From Punica granatum (Eukaryota > Streptophyta > Magnoliopsida > Myrtales > Lythraceae), in assembly GCF_007655135.1 (NCBI RefSeq), contig NC_045134.1, positions 16,020,568 through 16,084,567 of the forward strand: a stretch of DNA of 64,000 bases. The letters are read 5' to 3'. Below are positions 1-10,433 of this stretch, piece by piece. Within the stretch, counting starts at the first letter, position 1. Each line of letters opens with the position of its first letter. A program made the position numbers and the translations under genes. The notes under the pieces are model-generated. The model searched no databases, had not been told where the DNA came from, and saw nothing but the letters and a program-made list of their open reading frames with translations.

Positions 1-663
1 ACGGACAATGCCAAGAACCTGAACAACAAGGTTATCAATGAGCTCTGCGCACAATTCAAAATCCGACACCGCAACTCCACCCCGTACCGTCCCCAAATGA
101 ACGGTGCGGTGGAAGCGGCAAATAAGAACATCAAAAAGATCATCGAGAAAATGACGGTGAACTATAAGGATTGGCACGAGATGCTCCCCTACGCGCTCTT
201 GGCGTACCGGACATCCATACGGACCTCAACCGGGGCAACCCCGTACTCCCTAGTCTATGGCATGGAGGCCGTCCTCCCAATTGAAGTGGAGATCCCTTCC
301 ATGAGGATTCTCGCCGAGGCCGAACTTGCAGAAGCGGAGTGGGCAAAACAGCGATACGAGCAACTGAACCTCATTGATGAAAAGAGGCTGAAGGCGCTAT
401 GCCACGGACAGTGTTACCAGCAAAGAATGGCTCGAGCCTTTAACGCAAGAGTCCGCCACCGCGACTTTAGCCCCGGCGACCTCGTTTTGAGGAAAGTCTT
501 ACACGTCACACCGGACTCTCGAGGGAAGTTCTCGTACAAATACGACGGCCCCTTCGTCGTCAAAGAGGTTTTCTCTGGAGGAGCAATCATTCTGAGCGAT
601 ATGGACGGCACTGAAAACGCCCTCCCCGTCAACGATGATGCCCTCAAGAAGTACTATCCGTGA
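1..663 (+). pseudogene. Integrase, C-terminal part (partial, open from window start)
   Basis: The reading frame is open from base 1 to the TGA at 661-663. It begins at the second catalytic aspartate motif TDNAKN (Asp codon 4-6). The catalytic glutamate in GAVEAANK is at 112-114, exactly 36 codons later, giving the D-X35-E spacing of retroviral-type integrases. The C-terminal part carries the conserved SYKYDGPFVV segment of Ty3/gypsy integrases and ends KKYYP, as A2 and A4 do. No chromodomain follows, as expected for the Tat lineage. No stop or frameshift is visible, but the rest of the protein lies outside the window, so its integrity is unknown. Integrase joins the element cDNA to host DNA in the nucleus. 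Confidence 0.9.
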
Positions 664-797
664 GCGCTTGTATATTCTTTATCCCCCGGGCTCAGTGCCC
701 ATTTCTATTGTAAGACATTTCTGATTCTGTATATGAGCATCAACTCTCACCATTTGTCCAATATTAAGCTTTCTTGAGAGAAAAAAACAAATTTTCC

Positions 798-1088
798 CGC
801 TAGGTCGAAAACTTCTTCGAGGCGGCCTAGGCAAAAACTAGGGAATGAGTGGCACGACTTAAAATCCTGCAAAGGGGAGTCGCGGCAAAAGGAGAGCATA
901 AATCATTTCCTCGCTAGGTCGAAAACCTCTTCGAGGCGGCCTAGGCAAAAGTTAGAGGACCCGAGGGGTGCAGTCTCACCCGAACACGGGGAACCGCCGC
1001 AAAAGGTGAGCATTTATGTGAGAAAAATCAAATAAAGCACCCCGCTAGGTCATCACGCATTTTGCGGCCTAGGCAAAAGTTAGGGGCA
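798..1088 (+). other. 3'UTR stem-loop array of A1 (GCAAAAG-tailed hairpins)
   Basis: Starting 135 bases after the integrase stop are four consecutive inverted-repeat units, each ending GCAAAAG or GCAAAAA. Units 1, 2 and 4 pair CTAGGT with the complement CCTAG. The intervening units pair CGACT with AGTCG, then a weaker arm pair. The same ordered array occurs in A2 (16279-16570), A4 (54688-54977, minus strand) and element B (35266-35427). No protein is encoded. A structured RNA element in the 3'UTR is my inference. Confidence 0.65.
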
Positions 1089-1682
1089 ATTTCGGCTCGA
1101 CCACGAAAGAATGGCAACACTTCTCCGTGAAGCTGCACTGAGTAGTGGTTAGGCATTCTCCAACGCAAGCAAACTCTCTTCGACTCTCCAGGCTCGAGAC
1201 TCGCCTTGGAATGGGGTCGAATCGATGTATCCTTGATTTGGAGGATCCCACAGGATCCCTCCCATTACCTCTATGTACATAATTCTACGGATTATCCGTC
1301 TCAGAAAAACTATTCTCCAATAGGGACACGGCCGCCTTCCAAATGGCCACCGATATCGTGTCCCCAACACATCTTGACATAGATTCCTTTACGCATTGCA
1401 GTCTAAACGGTTTCGCGCGGCTGACATCCTTTGCAGGCTTCTCTTTCCCCGGTGCAGGTAAGATAAGGAACCCCAAGGGACGCTCCCCGTTGACGGATTC
1501 GCGTCTGCCTCATGCGGCAAACCGTGCTCTTGGGGCACCGAAAATCGTCAGGGAATGCCCCACGCCACCTAGGTCAATAATGCTAAAAGAAGAACGAACG
1601 ACGGGAGATCACTATCAGTCACCGCACATAAGGCAGTCCGAACCCAATCTCGATGAGCCACGTCACATAGCGTCTTCCGGCC
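1089..1682 (+). other. A1 3'UTR, conserved non-coding spacer
   Basis: No gene is visible. The first part is shared with A2 (16571-16870) and with A4 on the minus strand, for example the segment around GACCACGAAAGAA and the one around CATAGATTC. It is therefore part of the element's 3'UTR and not captured host DNA. The open frames here have no recognisable product. Confidence 0.7.
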
Positions 1683-2515
1683 TAAGTTCCGGTCATATTC
1701 GGGTCCATCCCCGTCATTCAGGTCAATGCTGGTCACATTCGGGTCCATCCCGGTCATTCGGGTCCATCCCGGTCACTCAGGTCCTCCTTGGTCACATCCG
1801 GGTCCATCCCGGTCATTCAGGTCCATCCTAGTCCCATTTAGCTCCTTTCGGTCATTCAGGTCTATCCTGGTTCATGCATTCGGGTCCATCTCGGTCATTC
1901 GGGTCCATCCCGGTCACTCAGGTCCACCCTGGTCACATTCGGGTCCATCCCGGTCATTCAGGTCCATCCTGGCCCCATTCAGCTCCTTTCGATCATTCAG
2001 GTCCTCCCGGTCTAAATTCCGGTCACTCAGGTCTTCTCGATCGTTCGGGCTCATTCGACCTAATTTCCACTCGTTCGGATCCTTCCGGTCTAAATCCCGG
2101 TCACCCAGGGTCCATTCGGGTCTATCCCGGCCATTCAAGTCTATCCTGGTTCATGCATTCGGGTCTATCCTGGTTCATGCATTCGGGTCTATCCCGGTCA
2201 TTCAGGTCTATCCTGGTTCATGCATTCGGGTCTATCCCGGTCGTTCAGGTCTATCATGGATCATGCATTCGGGTCTATCCCGGTCGTTCAGGTCTATCCT
2301 GGATCATGCATTCGGGTCTATCCTGGTCGTTCAGGTCTATCCTGGTTCATGCATTCGGGTCTATCCCGGTCGTTCAAGTCTATCCTGGTTCATGCATTCG
2401 GGTCTATCCCGGTCCTTCAGGTCTATCCTGGTTCATGCATTCGGGTCTATCCCGGTCGTTCAGGTCTATCCTGGCTCATCTGCATTCGGGTCCATCCCGG
2501 TATCCTTCGGGACCG
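1683..2515. repeat. Hypervariable 3'UTR tandem repeat of A1 (43-bp period)
   Basis: From about 2130 to 2500 a 43-bp unit built on TTCATGCATTCGGGTCTATC repeats with few changes; the starts at 2174, 2217 and about 2260 give the period. From 1683 to 2130 shorter, more degenerate units built on GGGTCCATCCCGGTCATTC are present. Because 43 is not a multiple of 3, all forward frames read similar repetitive peptides, which I treat as artefacts. The array sits between the stem-loop array and the PPT, the place where A4 and B carry different repeats. Confidence 0.9.
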
Positions 2516-2661
2516 TCCCGGTCTTAATTTCCAGCAATATCCCAATGCATCCAAGCAGGCCGCGAGCAGCCACGGTGAAGCTATAACGGAGCGGTCGCCG
2601 GGACCAGAAAGGGGATGCTTGTTATGGTCTTTGGCTACACCCTTTAACCGAGCATGCAACC

Positions 2662-2675
2662 AAAGAGAGGCAAGC
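2662..2675 (+). other. Polypurine tract of A1
   Basis: A purine-rich run AAAGAGAGGCAAGC abuts the TG of LTR1. B (38006-38019) and A4 (minus, 53372-53385) have AAAGAGGGGCAAGC at the same place. It would prime plus-strand cDNA synthesis. Confidence 0.85.
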
Positions 2676-3693
2676 TGTCAGCACCCCATTTTGGCCCACC
2701 GGCTTCCTACACGAGAATCCCCGATCAAAGCCCGGGTTACTGTTCATGACCCGGCAATCAGAGGCAAATAGGCGGGCACGGAGTCATGAACAATGAGAGA
2801 AGAGCTGGGTCACTGAGAAAAGCAAAGGAAAGCCATCGGAAGAACGAACGGACAAAGAACCCCGAAAACGGCAGAGCTGGCACTGTGGCACTATTCATCA
2901 CTGAGTCACCGAAGCACCAAAAGGTGCCCAATATGGGGCTCCAAAAATCCCTCTCAGTGCCAAAATGACCAATGACACGTTCGGGCGCACTTTCGGGACA
3001 TCCTGCTTAAGCCGGGACACCTTGATCCCCCCACGGACGCCTTTTCTGACAGAGCTCCCGGGGTTCGCTCCACTGACAAGCAAACGGCCCCTCAAAACGA
3101 GCCTACAGGCACCCAGGGACCACCAGGGCCGGGGAACAAGCTTCAAACAATCTTCCGGAACTCGGCTCGGTCTCCCGAAGTACGTTTCAGTGGTCACGAA
3201 CGCCTCCCGGCGAGCCTTCGGGCATTTCCACGGAAAGCAGAGACCACAGCGATCTCTGAGCACCTCACAATAATCCCCAAGCACCTCAAGGCATTCAGGG
3301 CACACTGAGAAAATCCCGGTCAGAGTCCCTAGGTCTTCCCGGGCCAACGGTCCCCGACCGAGGACGACGAGCCAACGATCACCCACGGGGCGAAAGGATC
3401 GCCAAAACGAATGCAAGAATGCACAAAGATCAATCGGGGGTCAAGGGGTGCTAAACTCTACTCCGAACGTCCAAACAGGGCAAAACCGACTCTCGAGGCG
3501 CCGAGTCGCCCGAACGTTCGTCCACACGACGCATGGCGATATTAGGCTCATTCAAATCCTCGTCATTCAAGCATTCCAAATCCATAAATTAATTGGACAT
3601 CGGAGATCGGACGAGCGCTCAATCAAGTCTCAAGCATTTTCCGGCTTTTCTCTCAACCGAACGGGACCCACAGCTCAGCCAAGCCAAGCCATC

Positions 3694-3760
3694 AAGCCGC
3701 GGCTCAACCCCAAGCCATGGCTCAACCCTCGGCTCTGATTGGATGGCCCAAGCCGCGGCT
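3694..3760 (+). promoter_or_regulatory. U3 palindromic repeats AGCCGCGGCT
   Basis: Two perfect copies of the 10-bp palindrome AGCCGCGGCT (3695-3704 and 3751-3760) and intermediate variants such as AAGCCATGGCTC lie about 260-330 bp upstream of the LTR1 TATA box. Similar clusters occur in LTR2 (around 17410), LTR3 (around 23327) and LTR4. They could be transcription-factor sites. That role is inferred from position and repetition only. Confidence 0.45.
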
Positions 3761-4019
3761 CCCCCTCCCATGGCCGGCGGCTCAAGCTTCCCCCCACCAC
3801 AAAATTCAAATCTTCTTACACCTCTTACACAACTATCACCTCCTATCACCTCTCCATCACCTCCCATCACTCTTACCCTTGCTTCCCCCACACTCTAAGT
3901 GACATCTCCCCCTCCCTAATCCCATTAGAAATTTCGGCAGCCACCCTAAGCCATTTCGGCAGCCCCATTAAGCCCAAAACCGCAATTAACTTCCCCTTAA
4001 TCAAGCCATTAGCACATCC

Positions 4020-4025
4020 TATAAG
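4020..4025 (+). promoter_or_regulatory. TATA box of LTR1
   Basis: TATAAG sits in CCTATAAGTTCCC and is followed 35-60 bp later by a pyrimidine-rich stretch (CTCCTTCTCTCTC) typical of plant LTR start sites. The element is conserved in LTR2 (17711), LTR3 (23628) and LTR4 (minus, 52073-52079). Transcription probably starts near 4050, which would make R plus U5 about 3.7 kb. Confidence 0.6.
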
Positions 4026-4984
4026 TTCCCATTGATCATTAGACTTAATCACTTCTCCATTCTCCTTCTCTCTCAAGCCAATCTCTCTCCAAAAACCTCT
4101 CAAGCTCCAGCCCTCTCCCTCACTTTCGTTCAGCCCGTGCCAAGGCCGAAACCGGCTAAAATCGCCGGAAAACCACCCGGTATTCCGGTAACCACCCGAC
4201 CCGACTTAAGCCAAAAATCATCAAACTTCCTAGCCTACATATTTCCCACCCCCTAAGTCCATTTCCGGGCTTAGATTTTTGATTTGAGGCCTCCAACACC
4301 CCGTTCCAGCCGTGAGAACTTTCGGGTCCCGAGACTTCCCTAGCCGCGCACACCGAGCAAGCCACGTGCCATTTCTTCCCACGACTTCGGCGAGTCGTGC
4401 CATCACGTTCAAAGGGTTCCTCACAACCCTCACTCTCCCCCGTGAAGAGGTGGTCACGGTCCGAGGGCCGATCAACCGTGCACAACCGCCATTCACCCGT
4501 TTCTCTCTAACCGGGTTTTCCTCATTTTTACCGAGTTTTCTCTCACATTTTCGGGTTTGTTCAGGCCTTGGCACGCTCCGGTCTGCCCATGGTCGTGTAG
4601 ATCCACCTCTTAGGAGTCCAACGAACCCGACCTCGCACCGTGCCGTGGTCGGAGCGAGCGTGCCGAGCCATTTTCCCGAGACTGCCGCGGCTGCGCCTCA
4701 CCCGGGTCGCTCACTGTCCGTAGCTTCCAGCCGAGTCTAGCGACTCCCACGGCCGCTTCCCCGACTCTTCTCCTCGTGCAACGAGGCTAGGTAACATCCC
4801 CTACAACTTAGATAAACTAGGATCCTCGAATTCATGCTTGTATGAGTGTTCACACGTTCTAAAGGTGCCGAATGCTTGAAAGTTCATGTTTTTTTTCTTC
4901 GGATCCATGCTTTCCATGCATTTCCATGCACGCACGTCCATTATGTCCCACTCATATATCCGTATAATGTCTATGCCATGAGGG

Positions 4985-5520
4985 GAAAGGACTAGGATCG
5001 CGGTAGGGGAGACGTTCAAGCCATGGTTAGACCATGGGACCCCACGGCCTACGTCCCAAAGGGGGACCCGTGGGCTCTCTTGGTCTTTCCGAGGCTTGAT
5101 CGGCCTCCCTTCCTCCGAAACTTGTTGGCCCCCGTATTATTACCATTGAATGTTGCATGAGATGTATTGGCATGGCGGGAAAAGACTAGGATCGAGGTAG
5201 GGGAGACGTTCAAGCCATGGTTAGACCATGGGACCCCACGGCTTACGTCCCAAGGGGGGACCCGTGGGCTCTCTTGGTCTTTCCGAGGCTTGATCGGCCT
5301 CCCTCCCCCCGAAACTAGTCGGCTCCCGTGTTATTACCATTGAATGTTGTATGAGATGTATTGGCATGGCGAGAAAGGACTCGGATCGGAGTCGAAGAGC
5401 CCACCTTGACCCATGTGAGCCACGGGAATTCGCGGCTGCCCTTGAAGGGTGCGGCCGAGAGCTCCCTTGGACCACACGGGTCCGAGGTGGCCTCTTTGGC
5501 CCCGAAGTGGGTCGGTTCCC
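4985..5520. repeat. 194-bp tandem repeat inside LTR1
   Basis: A segment containing GGTAGGGGAGACGTTCAAG (5002 and 5196) and GAGATGTATTGGCATGGCG (5159 and 5353) repeats at exactly 194 bp, about 2.6 copies. Copies one and two are close to identical and the third has diverged. Related segments occur in the other A LTRs (around 18660-19000, 44470-44830, and minus 50760-51120). Confidence 0.8.
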
Positions 5521-6794
5521 GCATTTTACGTTATTTATTTATTTTTTATCGTATGAATCGACGCCGTTTTTATTGATTTCTTTATATTACATGTTATATG
5601 TGTTTGTTCGTGTGTTTGATTGCGCCTAGAGATCTTGACGGCGTCGGTTTCATTCGTTTTATTGAAATAGATGTTGTCCTTGTGTTTAAATGTATTATGC
5701 ATGCAAGACATGATCGGAATCGTCCCTCGGAATTGATGGTATCCATGTTTTTTTTTGCATTGTTGCCGATGGCCACGTGATGATTAAATGATAAGTATGT
5801 CGGTCTTGGATAATTTCCTATCAAAACCATAATAATTATATGAAATCTCTACCACTGAATAATTTTACAAATGGGAAAACAGGGCGCGTTATTCGGTTAA
5901 TCAAATCATTCAGACTAAAAAATTGGGTAAATTGGTTATTAATTTGTAAACGCATCGATGATTCACGGAACGGCGAGAATGCCCTTCTTCAATAAAAAAT
6001 TCACAATTTCAAAATACCGAGTTGTGTAACACGAATCGAAGTGATGTCTAGGGAGTACTCGCGGGTCACGACTCGGGTCTGGGCCCAATTTGAGGCGGCC
6101 CAAGTCGGGACACGGGAGTCCTTCTTAGACTCCTTCATGTGATGCAAATCTCCAATTTATACACGAACATCACAATTTTATCATCCAAGGGCATAACCGT
6201 CATTCCTTGATTCACCGATACCCTAGGCGCTAGGGAGCCGGAAACGCCTCGATCTATGGATGGAAAAGGGCTACCCGTTCGGGCACGAGTCTCATTCGCA
6301 CGGCCCATTCCGTCCATTTTCGGTGTTTTTATCTTCCTATCGCAGTTTTGGTGGGGAGCATTCTATTTCAGTTACAAAATACAAAGATCCGGATTAATCA
6401 TACATTCGGCCTAATCAAACACTAGATAATGGATAGGTGGGACGATAGATTCCAATCTAGAGTCAAAACACGAGTTCGGCTAATTCGGTGAAACCGCAGT
6501 GACACTTAACTGAATAAGAACCATAAAACAAATACACACATGTAATTGGCTTAGAACCGTATCCTAGCCCACCCTCTATGTCTGCCTAGGTTAGATGCAT
6601 TGTTTGCCAACCAACCCCGGTTAATAACTGATTAAATCACATACATTCGACTTAATACACCACTTGTCTGTATTCACCGACAATTGTCAGTTGCTTTCTG
6701 TATTGTGTCAGTTATATCAGTTTTCTTCTGTTTTATTCTTGCATATGATGATTTATTGCGGTTCGGGCCCGAACCCATAGGTTACGTGTTGCAC

Positions 6795-6838
6795 GGGGTC
6801 CAATGCCCCAAATCACCGAACACGAGGTCCAACGCCTC
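6795..6838 (+). other. Paired 15-nt hairpins with TCCAAYG loop in LTR1
   Basis: GGGGTCCAATGCCCC (6795-6809) and GAGGTCCAACGCCTC (6824-6838) each pair four terminal bases around a constant loop. Stem bases differ between the two yet stay complementary. Family B has three such units, 28 bp apart (29550-29620), with AGGG/CCCT stems. Confidence 0.6.
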
Positions 6839-7135
6839 TTAATTCACCGAGCGCGTGCAACCCGAGTGCGGAATGGGATCTAGCCTCGAGTCACCATCAC
6901 ACTCCAAATATGGCCTATGTGGAAGGCAATTTGGATTGGATGTGTGAAACGTGTTTAGATATCACCCGGGAGCTCGATCGGTCCAACGGTTACAGTGGGA
7001 ACTAATCAATTCCCCTGCAAACCGTCAGTTCGATTGGACCCGACCCCCGGCTCTTTGAGCCCGCGTTGCCTTAATTTATTTATCGGTCATTCAAAACACA
7101 CGGTGAGCCGGAGCGGAATATTGGCCCAACGCAAA

Positions 7136-7245
7136 CCGATCGGGATCCATTTACTTATTCAGTTGCACTTTGTAATTATTCGAGAGAACATTGCGAGGAT
7201 TCTATTTGTATGTTCATTCATCTCCTTATAAGGATCCCCAATCGG
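7136..7245 (+). other. Long stem in LTR1 (CCGATCGGGATCC with its complement)
   Basis: The 5' arm CCGATCGGGATCC (7136-7148) pairs with GGATCCCCAATCGG (7232-7245) across about 83 bases. In LTR2 the arms are a perfect 13-bp complement (20751-20763 and 20848-20860). Family B has different arm sequences at the same place that pair perfectly over 12 bp (29711-29722 and 29795-29806). Confidence 0.65.
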
Positions 7246-7815
7246 TGAGCGAGAGGTCCGAGTGCTGGATCGGTTAAGTTGGTCTATCGCCACCAAAGGG
7301 TGAGTAAGCTCGGATACTCGTGGTTTCGGTTCACGCAGGGAATCGACCGTTACGGTTCGATGAACGGTAACGCTAAGATAGTGAACCGACTCCTCGATGC
7401 ACAAGCCTACTCATCTTTCGGACTCTTGGCCCAACTTGATCAATTCATCGAATTTACGGTGTCAAAACGGGCGAGTCGAGCGCAACTCTAAATCACGCGG
7501 TAAATAAACAAAATGGCAAGCCTAACAAGCTAGAGTACCGAAAGGGCGTGCGGGATATAGGCCGCATGTAATAGAACCCCCGAATTCGAAATTTCCGGTT
7601 TCGTACGACCATTGCCTTAGCATTTAGGTGTACCCCGTACCCCTAGACCCGGGTAACTTGTCGGCCCTCGACCTTCGGGTAGTAAAATGGCAAGTGGCGA
7701 CTCCTTCTCACGTGCGTCCGTCGCGCGTCCCCGGGAAGGTGGACACTCCCAAGCCACATTTGCTTAGGCGCGCACATGCGTGCCCCGACGAGATGAAATT
7801 CGGGTGCCCACAGCT

Positions 7816-7832
7816 TGGCGACTCCACTGGGG
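7816..7832 (+). other. Primer-binding site of A2 (tRNA-Arg)
   Basis: TGGCGACTCCACTGGGG lies three bases after the LTR1 end. It complements the 3' end of plant tRNA-Arg(ACG) as I recall it, with one mismatch (A for G); the A3 copy at 21431 has no mismatch. Confidence 0.85.
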
Positions 7833-8425
7833 ACACTTAGAGGGTTCGGGCTCGTTCCCGCTTGATTTGTTTGCTTGTCTATTTACCGCTTTCCGCATTT
7901 CCATCTTATCTATTTTACGCACTTTTATTTTCCGCACATGCATTGCACATCATACTAGCTTCTTAAGTACCATGTCCGACATCCCACGGGCACCAATATA
8001 GGAAGCTAGGTTAGTCAGAGGTTCCGAGTAAGGGAATGGATCGAGTCGGCTATGCCACCGAACCGGCCCCCAAAGATCCTCGCTCGATTTCAAGGAATTC
8101 ACACCCTTGAGTCGGGAGCCCCCATCCCTAGTCAGCGGTTCTCCCAGTAGCACCGAAAACCATGCATACACAGGGACCGTCATGCTGGACCAATTTTTAC
8201 CTCCATGCCGTCAACCGACCCAAAGTCGAGTCCTTGAGTCGGCCCGTAGTTTTTTTTAGGATGGGCATTTTTGTTGTTTTTGTAAGAAAGAGCGATGTAT
8301 ACTGTAAAGAACACAACTATACTTTATCTTTCCGCACTGCATACATTCTTTCGAAAAAGACTTAGGACATTACATTGATTTGATTCTAAAAACGTTAAGC
8401 CGACATCTCCTCCATCTAGGTAAGG
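7833..8425 (+). other. A2 leader between PBS and ORF1
   Basis: No gene is visible. A block around 8085-8135 (GATTTCAAGGAATTCACACC, then CTTGAGTCGGGAGCCCCC) is nearly identical in A3 and still recognisable in B (30661-30710), although the flanking leader sequence has diverged. The leader ends with a perfect splice-donor-like TAG/GTAAGG at 8420, directly before the ORF1 ATG at 8426. Confidence 0.6.
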
Positions 8426-10360
8426 ATGGACCGCCCGGCTCCCGGTCTTAGGGTCGAAGCAATCACGCCGCCAAGGCAAGACATCATGCGCATCTGGAGG
8501 ACTCTCCGACCGGTGGACCACGCATTCATCCAGGACATCATCGAAGACGTGGTCATGCTCACCGAGACTCCGGTAGACTGGATCTTTTTGAGGACTGCCA
8601 CCGAATTTTGGGATCCCGGGCACGCAGTATTCAACTTCCAGGGGACAGAGTTAGCTCCTACGATCGAGGAGTACACGGCACTCATCCAGAGGCCCACACC
8701 CACGACCCAAGGCATATTCAGACCCAACCCGTTCACAACCGTCCAGGGTCAGCTCTCTGAAGCATTTGAAATGTCTGTGTGACTTCCAAGAGACAATCTG
8801 AAGCATTATTCATGCTCTGTGTGCTGATGGGGCATGGCCGCGTCTGATATTTGGCATTAACTTTTCTCCAGGAAACCGGCATTTTTGGACTTCCACTGAA
8901 AAGTTGTCAGTATACAGAAAATTGTTCTGTATAGAGTAGATGATTTGCAAAATGCCTTTGAAGACATTTTCCATCTTTTTGGCACTGATGTGGATTTTTG
9001 GAGTCCAATATTTACTATCTTCCGACGACTGAGCGAACTATCGGAAAATAGTATCGTCCGTGTGATATAATGAAAATGCCGGTTTTGGACATTGTTGAAC
9101 TCTCTGGTCGCTCTGTTGCCGTTTGATGACCCCGGGAGTCCTTCTGTCATATCCATGGGTCATTTGCTCAATTTTGCCGACTTGAGGATGAATAGTGATT
9201 TCTTGCTCTGCCGAGCCGTTTTCTGTATTCTGCTCAAGTCATGGCTTGGATCATTGCTAATATCGTTGTTTGGAATGGTGAGCCAAAATGGGGTGCTGAC
9301 AACGCCTACTACGGCTTCCTATCAGCGCGATGCTTGCCATGGATTCCTGCTCTTGATCTTTGGCACCCTCCTATTCCCGTACTCGCCGAACCTCATCGAC
9401 GGGGCTATAGCCCAAGTCGTCCTCCAAGCGGTGGGAGGCCATAGTTATGTGGAGACTTTGTTAGCCGAGACCGTTCGGTCTCTTGACTATGTTAGGGAGG
9501 TTCGGCGCGGAAGGATGAGAGGATCCCCGCACTTGCTACAGATTTGGCTTCTAGCTCATATCCGCCCGTTCTGCTCGTCACATCCGTTCTCCTACATCGC
9601 CGACGAGCGCTCGCTGATCGAACGCTTGGCGCCGGTCATCCCACCTCCCGAGCACAGCTTCTCGGAATGGAGGCGCTTTTGGCGCGAGCTGACGCCCTCA
9701 CGGTTCCTATGGGTCGCCCGATGGAATCCCGGCGGCCCCATGATCACGGGATGTCCCGGAATTGTGGGAGTTCCCCTCCTCAGCCATTTGGGGAGCACCC
9801 TCATATTTCCCGGCCGAGTAATCAGACAACTCGGCGGCCTACAGGACATTCCCGTCGAGGCGGACCGCCTACCTTTCTGCATCCAGTGGGCCGACTCTAC
9901 ATCCACGGCCCCCGATAGATTCTTACAGATTCGGGAGATTCGCCGCCAACAGGACGTTAGCACCATACAGCGCTTGTACTTCCCCGAGCACCCCACCGAC
10001 GAGGAGCGAGCATTTTCTGCCACCTCAGCATACGTGGCCCGATTCTACCCGCAAGGATCGACACCACCACAACGGCCTCAGGCCGCCCCGACTCCCCGCG
10101 CTACATCCACCCTTGCCCCCGAAGCCGAGAGTTCTATCCAAGCGGCCATGCACGCGGAGCTACGGGCCGTCAGGGAGGAACGGGATAGGCTCCGTTGCGA
10201 GCTTGTTGACTCCCGCGCAGAGGTCGCGGACTACAGGGAGCTTCAGACACAGCTGACTCGAGCACGCGCCCGGGTCGCACACTTAGACCGGGAGATGGCC
10301 CGCTTGGACGCAGAGTTGGATCGAGTGCACAAGAGGGCGCGCAACCTCGCCCATCCTTAG
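8426..10360 (+). pseudogene. ORF1 of A2 (plant-mobile-domain/DUF7745-like), interrupted
   Basis: The N-terminal part (8426-8756) matches A3 and B ORF1, including the signature GTELAPTIEEYTALI. It is then replaced by 545 bp of reversed B-type LTR, and coding resumes at 9302 in the same frame through to the TAG at 10358-10360. The C-terminal third has long charged heptad-like stretches (AELRAVREERDRLRCEL, then LDREMARLDAELDRV), a likely coiled coil. Compared with A3, about 110 bp of ORF1 is missing at the insertion. Tat/Ogre elements often carry an extra ORF upstream of gag whose role is unknown. The domain call rests on motif style and needs a profile search. Confidence 0.75.
8757..9301 (-). 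repeat. Reversed family B-type LTR fragment inside A2 ORF1
   Basis: Read on the minus strand this begins exactly at an LTR terminus (TGTCAGCACCCC, at 9301) and follows the B LTR (24201 to about 24740) with scattered differences. The other end stops mid-LTR at about 8757. It looks like the remnant of a B-type insertion whose far side was deleted together with part of ORF1. Confidence 0.85.
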
Positions 10361-10433
10361 GATTAGCAGACGCACTCATTTTTGCCCTCACTCGGACCCA
10401 TGCCACTTTCGAGCGGCCACCGAGCGCAAAGGG

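Larger units (their letters stand above)
1..2675 (+). mobile_element. Family A copy A1, 3' part of internal region (Ty3/gypsy, Tat/Ogre lineage)
   Basis: This is the 3' end of a Tat/Ogre-type retrotransposon, cut by the window start. It holds the integrase core end and C-terminus, a 3'UTR stem-loop array, a long tandem repeat and a polypurine tract. It runs directly into LTR1, which begins TGTCAGCACC at 2676. The same order of parts is seen in A2 and, reversed, in A4. LTR1 is followed by a primer-binding site, so it is also the 5' LTR of A2. The two copies therefore share one LTR. Confidence 0.9.
2676..7812 (+). repeat. LTR1, family A LTR shared by A1 and A2 (5137 bp)
   Basis: It starts TGTCAGCACC just after a PPT and ends GCCCACA three bases before a tRNA-Arg PBS. 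It contains U3 with palindromic AGCCGCGGCT repeats, a TATA box near 4020, a pyrimidine-rich start region, a 194-bp tandem repeat, small hairpins at 6795-6838, a long stem at 7136-7245, and a conserved hairpin near the 3' end. It is about 490 bp longer than LTR2 near its 5' end (about 2808-3297), where LTR2 has lost the segment between two CACTGAGAAAA repeats. No host gene is present inside it. Confidence 0.92.

Noticed and set aside
1343..2771. Overlapping long open frames rich in Ser, Gly and Pro (162-286 aa)
   Set aside because: They are translations of the 43-bp 3'UTR tandem repeat. The same peptide words appear in several frames and no homologous frame exists in A4 or B.
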